Origin: Cyanobium sp. NIES-981
GTDB lineage: Bacteria > Cyanobacteriota > Cyanobacteriia > PCC-6307 > Cyanobiaceae
Assembly: GCF_900088535.1 (NCBI RefSeq)
Contig: NZ_LT578417.1
Span: forward strand, 2,356,001 to 2,420,000
Length of the DNA stretch: 64,000 nucleotides
Direction: 5' to 3'
Under the pieces are notes generated by a model that was given only the letters and a program-made list of their open reading frames with translations, did not search any database and was not told the DNA's origin. Shown here in pieces: positions 59,546-64,000 of this stretch (position 1 is its first letter; each line of letters begins with the position of its first letter). The translations under genes and the position numbers were made by a program.

Positions 59546-60562
59546 ATGTTGGATTGGAGTGACCCAAGCCGCCCCGATGCCCGCTCCCTCGCCACCGAGG
59601 TGGAAGCAGCGATCGAGGAGCAGGACCTGCAGGGCGCCCGCTCGATCGTGTACCACTGGCTCAAGGACTGGGCCGCCTCCCTGCCCAGCGCACCACAGAG
59701 GCACGATCTGCTGCAGCCGGAACTCTGGCGTTGCCTCGGCGATGTGGTGGAGCGCACCAGTGATCAGTACCTGATCGAGTTGCTCTGGCAGGTGTTCGAT
59801 GACCTGCCGGCCCCCCCCACCCCTCCAGAGCGGGCCAGCGGGCCGCTGCCCCTCCTGGGCGTGCCGATCCTCAACCGGGCCGACCTGCTCCAGCGGCTGC
59901 TGGACAGCCTCGACCATCCGGTGGAGATCCTGGCGGTGGTGGACAACAGTCCACCGGAGTCCAGCGTCGGGGCCCAGCTGCGGGCCCTGCGGCAGCTGGG
60001 TCATCCGCTGATCGGAAGCATCCACATCGCCCGGCCGTTCACCAACCTGGGTGTGGCGGCCAGCTGGAATCTCATCCTCAGCAGCTTTCCCACAGCCCCG
60101 CTGGCGCTGCTGATCAACAATGATGTGGTGCTGGCTTCCGGCGTGCTGAGCGCCGCTCTGGCGAGCCTGAACCCCAACCGCCCCCAGTTCCTGCAGCTCC
60201 TTCCCGATCCCAACGGCTTCTCCGCCTTCCTGCTCACAGCGCTCTGCTGGGATCGGCTCGGCCTCTTCGACCCCAGCTTCCACCCCGCCTATGCCGAGGA
60301 TCTCGACTACCGCGACCGTCTGCGCTGCACCCCGGCCGTGGAGCAAGTGGATGGGAGCTTCGCCCACGCGGCCATGGCTGCGCTGAACCCCGAGCACAGT
60401 GCCACCATCCTCAGCGATCCGGAGCTGGAACGTCAGAACCGGGCCAGCTTTGCCCTCAACCGGCTGTGGTACCTCAGCCACCGGCGCCTCCGCCACGATC
60501 CCCGCGGCACCTGGCGACGCCTGTGGCTGAACCAGTGGTCCGCCGCGCCGGCCCCGCCATGA
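59546..60562 (+). CDS. GT2-like glycosyltransferase
   Basis: 338 residues from the ATG of MLDWSDPSRPDARSLATEVEAAI. The first 95 residues are helical. The GT-A core follows: LPLLGVPILNRADLLQRLLDSLDHPVEILAVVDNSPPESS (about 106-145), RPFTNLGVAASWNLILSSFPTAPLALLINNDVVLASGVL (with INNDV in place of the DxD, about 190), and YAEDLDYRDRLRC near residue 255. The start is chosen because the frame before it (TTGCTCTGCCTGGCC) has no conserved content. The stop overlaps the next gene (ATGA), so the two are coupled. Confidence 0.82.
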   Translation: MLDWSDPSRPDARSLATEVEAAIEEQDLQGARSIVYHWLKDWAASLPSAPQRHDLLQPELWRCLGDVVERTSDQYLIELLWQVFDDLPAPPTPPERASGPLPLLGVPILNRADLLQRLLDSLDHPVEILAVVDNSPPESSVGAQLRALRQLGHPLIGSIHIARPFTNLGVAASWNLILSSFPTAPLALLINNDVVLASGVLSAALASLNPNRPQFLQLLPDPNGFSAFLLTALCWDRLGLFDPSFHPAYAEDLDYRDRLRCTPAVEQVDGSFAHAAMAALNPEHSATILSDPELERQNRASFALNRLWYLSHRRLRHDPRGTWRRLWLNQWSAAPAPP

Positions 60563-60801
60563 GCCGCCAACCACCCCAGCCCGACCATGACCTGGCCACG
60601 CGCCGGCGCCCGGGGCGGCTGGCGCTGGGACGCACCGTGGGCGCAGGGGCCCTGGCCCTGGCCCTGGTGGTGGGCATCCAGCTGGGCAGGGTGCCCTGGC
60701 GGTACCGGCGCCAGATCCTCCAGTTGCAGGGCTTCCTGCTCGGTGCCGTGGTGGGCTACGTGGTGGGCCGGCTGGATCGCGGCCAGCAGCCGCCGCCCTA
60801 G
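60559..60801 (+). CDS. small membrane protein (80 aa)
   Basis: A short basic N-terminus (MSRQPPQPDHDLATRRRPGRLALG) is followed by hydrophobic segments AGALALALVVGIQLG and LQGFLLGAVVGYVVGRL, the latter glycine-zipper-like. The start overlaps the GT2 stop by four bases. Function unknown. It ends 63 bases before the cysS start. Confidence 0.68.
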   Translation: MSRQPPQPDHDLATRRRPGRLALGRTVGAGALALALVVGIQLGRVPWRYRRQILQLQGFLLGAVVGYVVGRLDRGQQPPP

Positions 60802-60864
60802 GGCAGCTCACGGGCCGCCGCCCACCGGCGTGTGGCACGATCCCCTCTCGTCCCTCGCTCCACT

Positions 60865-62424
60865 GTGACCCTGCGGCTCACCAACACCCTCACCCGCCGC
60901 GTGGAGCCCTTCGAGCCGCTCCAGCCCGGCAGGGTGAGCATCTACTGCTGCGGCGTCACGGTGTACGACCTGTGCCACCTGGGCCATGCCCGCAGCTACA
61001 TCGCCTGGGATGTGCTGCGCCGCTACCTGCTCTGGCGCGGCTATGCGGTGACCTTCGTGCAGAACTACACCGACATTGACGACAAGATCCTCAAGCGGGC
61101 CGCCCGGGAGGGCAGCTCGATGGAGGTGGTGAGCGCCCGCAACATCGAGGCCTTCGAAGCCGACATGGCCCGGCTCAATATCCTGCCGGCCGACCGGATG
61201 CCCCGGGCCACCCGCAGCCTCGAGGCCATCCGGAGCCTGATCCAGGAGCTGGAGGCCAAGGGGGCCGCCTACTCCGCCGATGGCGATGTGTACTTCGCCG
61301 TGATGCGCCACAGCGGCTACGGCAAGCTCTCCGGCCGCGACCTGGCCGAGCAGCAGGACAACGCGGCCGGGCGGGTGGCGGACGCCGAGGAGGCCCGCAA
61401 GCAGCATCCCTTCGACTTCGCCCTCTGGAAGGGGGCCAAGCCGGGCGAACCCTGCTTCCCCTCCCCCTGGGGACCGGGCCGGCCGGGCTGGCACATCGAA
61501 TGCTCGGCCATGGTGCGGGAGGAGCTGGGCGACACGATCGACATCCACCTCGGCGGTGCCGACCTGATCTTTCCGCACCACGAGAACGAGATCGCCCAGT
61601 CGGAGGCGGCCACGGGCCGGGAGCTGGCCCGCTACTGGCTGCACAACGGCATGGTGAACGTGGGCGGCGAGAAGATGAGCAAGTCGCTCGGCAACTTCAC
61701 CACCATCCGCGCCCTGCTGGATTCCGGCGTCAGTCCGATGACGCTGCGGCTGTTCACCCTGCAGGCCCACTACCGCAAACCGCTGGATTTCACCGCCGAG
61801 GCCCTCGAGGCCGCCGCCAGCGGTTGGGATGGTCTGAATGCCGCCCTGCGTCTGGGCAGCGGCACGAAAGCCGCACCACATGCCCCACCACAAACCGGGC
61901 TCCAGGCTGGACCGCAAGCCGAGCCGGCAGATCCCGCTGCGCTCGCCCCGGTCACGCCAGCTCCCCACGCCACGGATCCCGCCTCACTCCCGGCGGATCT
62001 GGCCGCGTTGCACCGCCGCTTCATCGCCGCCATGGACGACGACCTGAACACGGCGGCGGCCCTGGCCGTGCTGTTCGAGCTGGCCAGACCCCTGCGGGGG
62101 CTGGCCCACCGGCTGGAGCGGGGCGATGCCGCCGCTGCCCAGGAGCTCGAGAGCCCGCCCCTGGCCAGCCGCAGCCGGTTGCTGCAGGAGCTGGCCGCCG
62201 TGCTGGGCCTGCGGCCTGAGCAGCCCGCCAGCGCCGTCCAGGCCCGGGGCACAGGCGATACCGCCGCCCTCGAGGCCCGGATCACCGCGCGGATCGAGGC
62301 GCGCCGCTCCGCCAAGGCCGCCCGCGACTTCGCCACAGCCGACCGGATCCGCGCCGAACTGCAGGCCGAAGGCATCGAGCTGATCGACCGGCCCGGCGGC
62401 GTCACCGACTGGCTGCGCCACTGA
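60865..62424 (+). CDS. cysS: cysteinyl-tRNA synthetase
   Basis: 519 residues from the GTG at 60865 ([16 protein letters not shown]; an earlier GTG at 60832 is possible but adds an unconserved stretch). This class I synthetase charges tRNA-Cys. The signature region is [27 protein letters not shown] (the HLGH is the HIGH motif). Zinc ligands are the first Cys of this region, WHIECSAM, and the His/Glu of [12 protein letters not shown]. The KMSKS motif is in [11 protein letters not shown]. An unusual Ala/Pro-rich spacer of about 45 residues (61855-61990) separates the catalytic part from the DALR domain. The C-terminus ends [26 protein letters not shown]. Confidence 0.97.
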   Translation: MTLRLTNTLTRRVEPFEPLQPGRVSIYCCGVTVYDLCHLGHARSYIAWDVLRRYLLWRGYAVTFVQNYTDIDDKILKRAAREGSSMEVVSARNIEAFEADMARLNILPADRMPRATRSLEAIRSLIQELEAKGAAYSADGDVYFAVMRHSGYGKLSGRDLAEQQDNAAGRVADAEEARKQHPFDFALWKGAKPGEPCFPSPWGPGRPGWHIECSAMVREELGDTIDIHLGGADLIFPHHENEIAQSEAATGRELARYWLHNGMVNVGGEKMSKSLGNFTTIRALLDSGVSPMTLRLFTLQAHYRKPLDFTAEALEAAASGWDGLNAALRLGSGTKAAPHAPPQTGLQAGPQAEPADPAALAPVTPAPHATDPASLPADLAALHRRFIAAMDDDLNTAAALAVLFELARPLRGLAHRLERGDAAAAQELESPPLASRSRLLQELAAVLGLRPEQPASAVQARGTGDTAALEARITARIEARRSAKAARDFATADRIRAELQAEGIELIDRPGGVTDWLRH

Positions 62425-62441
62425 TCAGGCGGGGACGCAGA

Positions 62442-62678
62442 TCAGGGTTTCGGCTGATCGGCCATCAGCCGCTCGATGCGGCGGATGCGCTGCAGGGTGG
62501 TCTGCCACACGTCCAAGCGGAACGCCTGGCTGGCGTCGCCCGCCTGCAGGGCCTGGCGGCAGCCCTCCACCAGCGCCTCGATGTCCTCCCGCCGCTCGAA
62601 GGCCTCCCAGAGCTGGCGCTCCAGCCTGGCGCGCTCGATGAAATTCCAGCGTTGCAGCCACACCGGCAGTGGCGCCAT
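62442..62678 (-). CDS. small conserved-looking protein, unknown function (78 aa)
   Basis: It is helical, with the pattern LQRWNFIERARLERQLWEAFERREDIEALVEGCRQALQAGDASQAFRLDVWQTTLQRIRRIERLM. There is no signal and no membrane helix. It lies between cysS and the transporter gene, 31 bases downstream of the transporter's stop on the same strand, so it may be co-transcribed with it. Family not recognised. Confidence 0.55.
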   Translation of the reverse strand: MAPLPVWLQRWNFIERARLERQLWEAFERREDIEALVEGCRQALQAGDASQAFRLDVWQTTLQRIRRIERLMADQPKP

Positions 62679-62709
62679 CCCCAGGCTCCGAACTGCAGCC
62701 AGTTAAGCC

Positions 62710-64000
62710 TCAGCCGCTCCAGCTGCGCACCAGATCCAGCACCGACACCACCAGCCCCGCCGTGATCGCCGGCGGCGACAGCCAGCGCAGGGCCCAGAGC
62801 AGCGGCAGCGCCAGGGCCGGAGGGCTGCCGCCCTGGTGCAGGTCGGCCAGGAAGCGCGAGGGCGCCCCCCAGCCCAGCAGCAGGGCCATCGCCAGCCCGC
62901 CGCTGATCAGCACCACGCCGCCGAACACCGCATCCATCCGCTCCAGCACCGCCACATCGAGGGCCGCGGGCAGGCCCAGCAGGGCGATCAGCACCACCAG
63001 CAGCCACACCGTGCGCCGCCGGCTCCAGCCGAGCCGGTCGATCAGCGAACTGGTGGGCACCTCCAGCAGCGACACCGAGGAGGTGATCGCCGCGATGTAG
63101 GCCAGGCAGAAGAACAGCACCGCCACCACCCGCCCGCTCGCCCCCAGCGAGGCCAGACCGGTGGGCAGGGCGATGAACAGGGTGCCCACGGTGCTGCCGC
63201 TCACCACATCGCCCAGTCCGAAGCTGGCCACCACGGGGAAGGTGACGCAACCGGCCATTAGGCCCACGGCCGTGTCCATCCCCACCACGCAGGCGGCCTC
63301 CCGGGGAATCGGACTGCGGCGGTCGAGGTAGGCCGCATAGGCCAGGATCGCGCCGATGCCGGTGCCGATCGAGAAGAAGGCCTGGGTGAAGGCGTTGCGG
63401 ATCGTGGTGGGATCGGTGAGCTTGCCGGGATCCCAGCGCAGCAGGAAGGTGCGGTAGCCCTCCGCGGCCCCCGGCAGGGTGAGCGCCCACACCAGCAGCC
63501 CCAGCAGCAGCAGGAACAGCAGGGGCATACCCCAGCGGCTGAGCCGCTCGATGCCGGCGCGGATGCCTGCCGCCACCACCAGCCCGGTGATCGCCAGGCT
63601 GATCAGGTGGCCGAGCACGGCATCGCCGCCGCTGCTGATCGCCGTGAAGTAGGCCTCCGCCGCCGCCATGTCAGCGGGCAGTCCCGCGGTGAGGGCATGC
63701 AGGAGCGAGCGACCGGTCCAGCCCATCAGCACGGCGTAGTAGGCCAGGATCCCCATGGCCGCGGCCATGTAGAGCCAGCCCAGGGGGGCCCAGCGGCGAC
63801 CTCCCGCCGTGATCGGCGCCAGCAGGGGGGCGTGGCCGGTGCTGCGGCCCAGCACCATCTCGGCCACCAGCACCGGCAGACACACCAGCAGCACGATCAG
63901 CACGTAGAGCAGCACGAAGGCGCCGCCGCCGCCCTGGGAGGCCCGGTAGGCGAAACCCCAGAGGTTGCCCAGACCCACGGCGCTGCCCGCGGCCGCCAGC
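62710..64000 (-). CDS. sodium-dependent transporter of the NSS (SNF) family, 5' end outside window
   Basis: About 430 residues are visible; the N-terminus is cut by the window end (the frame reads LAAAGSAVGLGNLWGFAYRAS, the highly conserved first helix of neurotransmitter:sodium symporters). It has many hydrophobic segments. AFTQAFFSIGTGIGAILAYAAYLDRRSPI is the sixth helix with the sodium site, and TFPVVASFGLGDV and SSVSLLEVPTSSLIDRLGWSRRR follow. Substrates of bacterial members are amino acids and related compounds; the particular substrate cannot be read from the sequence. It acts in the inner membrane. Confidence 0.93.
   Translation of the reverse strand, partial: LAAAGSAVGLGNLWGFAYRASQGGGGAFVLLYVLIVLLVCLPVLVAEMVLGRSTGHAPLLAPITAGGRRWAPLGWLYMAAAMGILAYYAVLMGWTGRSLLHALTAGLPADMAAAEAYFTAISSGGDAVLGHLISLAITGLVVAAGIRAGIERLSRWGMPLLFLLLLGLLVWALTLPGAAEGYRTFLLRWDPGKLTDPTTIRNAFTQAFFSIGTGIGAILAYAAYLDRRSPIPREAACVVGMDTAVGLMAGCVTFPVVASFGLGDVVSGSTVGTLFIALPTGLASLGASGRVVAVLFFCLAYIAAITSSVSLLEVPTSSLIDRLGWSRRRTVWLLVVLIALLGLPAALDVAVLERMDAVFGGVVLISGGLAMALLLGWGAPSRFLADLHQGGSPPALALPLLWALRWLSPPAITAGLVVSVLDLVRSWSG

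Noticed and set aside
59465-60838. 457-codon minus-strand frame opposite the GT2 gene
   Set aside because: It spans the terminator, the GT2 gene and the small membrane protein gene in antisense and has no recognisable motif.

Overview
The window looks like a high-GC unicellular cyanobacterium of the Cyanobium/freshwater Synechococcus kind. The basis is a sodium-dependent bicarbonate transporter gene (sbtA) followed by its PII-like partner (sbtB), a small Crp/Fnr regulator, cyanobacterial-style DUF6671 and type I secretion genes, and a few HIP1 octamers (GCGATCGC at 2838, 51964, 55950 and 58020). No rRNA, tRNA or CRISPR array was seen.

Layout. (1) 1-3320 is ordinary chromosome: the end of a DUF6671 gene, a Crp/Fnr regulator, sbtA-sbtB and a strong terminator. 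(2) 3409-31204 is a graveyard of insertion sequences (IS3, IS5, IS21, IS481, IS630 and IS1182 types), most of them inserted into one another. Target-site duplications (TSDs) and reading frames let two nests be rebuilt. Nest I is an IS1182 element at 9228-20610 split by an IS21 element (TSD CAGGCTC), which itself carries a second IS21 (hit by an IS5), an IS3, and an IS481 (hit by an IS3, with another IS5 in its TSD). Nest II is an IS3 element at about 23540-30081 split by an IS21 (itself hit by an IS3) and by a further IS3. Two AT-richer passenger genes survive in the island: a sulfotransferase-like gene (7568-8623) and a 613-aa gene of unknown function (21211-23052). (3) 31332-36792 (minus strand) is an AT-richer five-gene cassette matching the CDP-3,6-dideoxyhexose pathway: RfbF, RfbG, RfbH, a paratose/abequose-synthase-like reductase and a CDP-paratose 2-epimerase. 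The predicted end product is CDP-tyvelose or a close relative, for surface polysaccharide. (4) 37116-39369 is a DUF1501/DUF1800 pair.

(5) 39663-60801 is a high-GC block for glycosylation and secretion. It holds large TPR or multidomain glycosyltransferases, a methyltransferase and several unknown proteins. Its centre is a tightly coupled plus-strand operon (47271-55924): a GT2-GT4 double glycosyltransferase, a parvulin-like protein, an ABC exporter with an N-terminal cyclic-nucleotide-binding-like domain, an HlyD adaptor and a 96-aa membrane protein. Every junction in this operon overlaps by a few bases. An acidic, RTX-like, glycine/aspartate-rich protein (58674-59447) nearby is the best candidate exported substrate. 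I infer that this region makes, glycosylates and exports a surface protein. (6) 60865-64000 returns to housekeeping: cysteinyl-tRNA synthetase, a small unknown protein and a sodium:neurotransmitter-symporter family transporter cut by the window end.

Limits: family calls rest on reading translated sequence and motifs by eye. No database search was run. IS boundaries are by inspection and may be off by a base or two.
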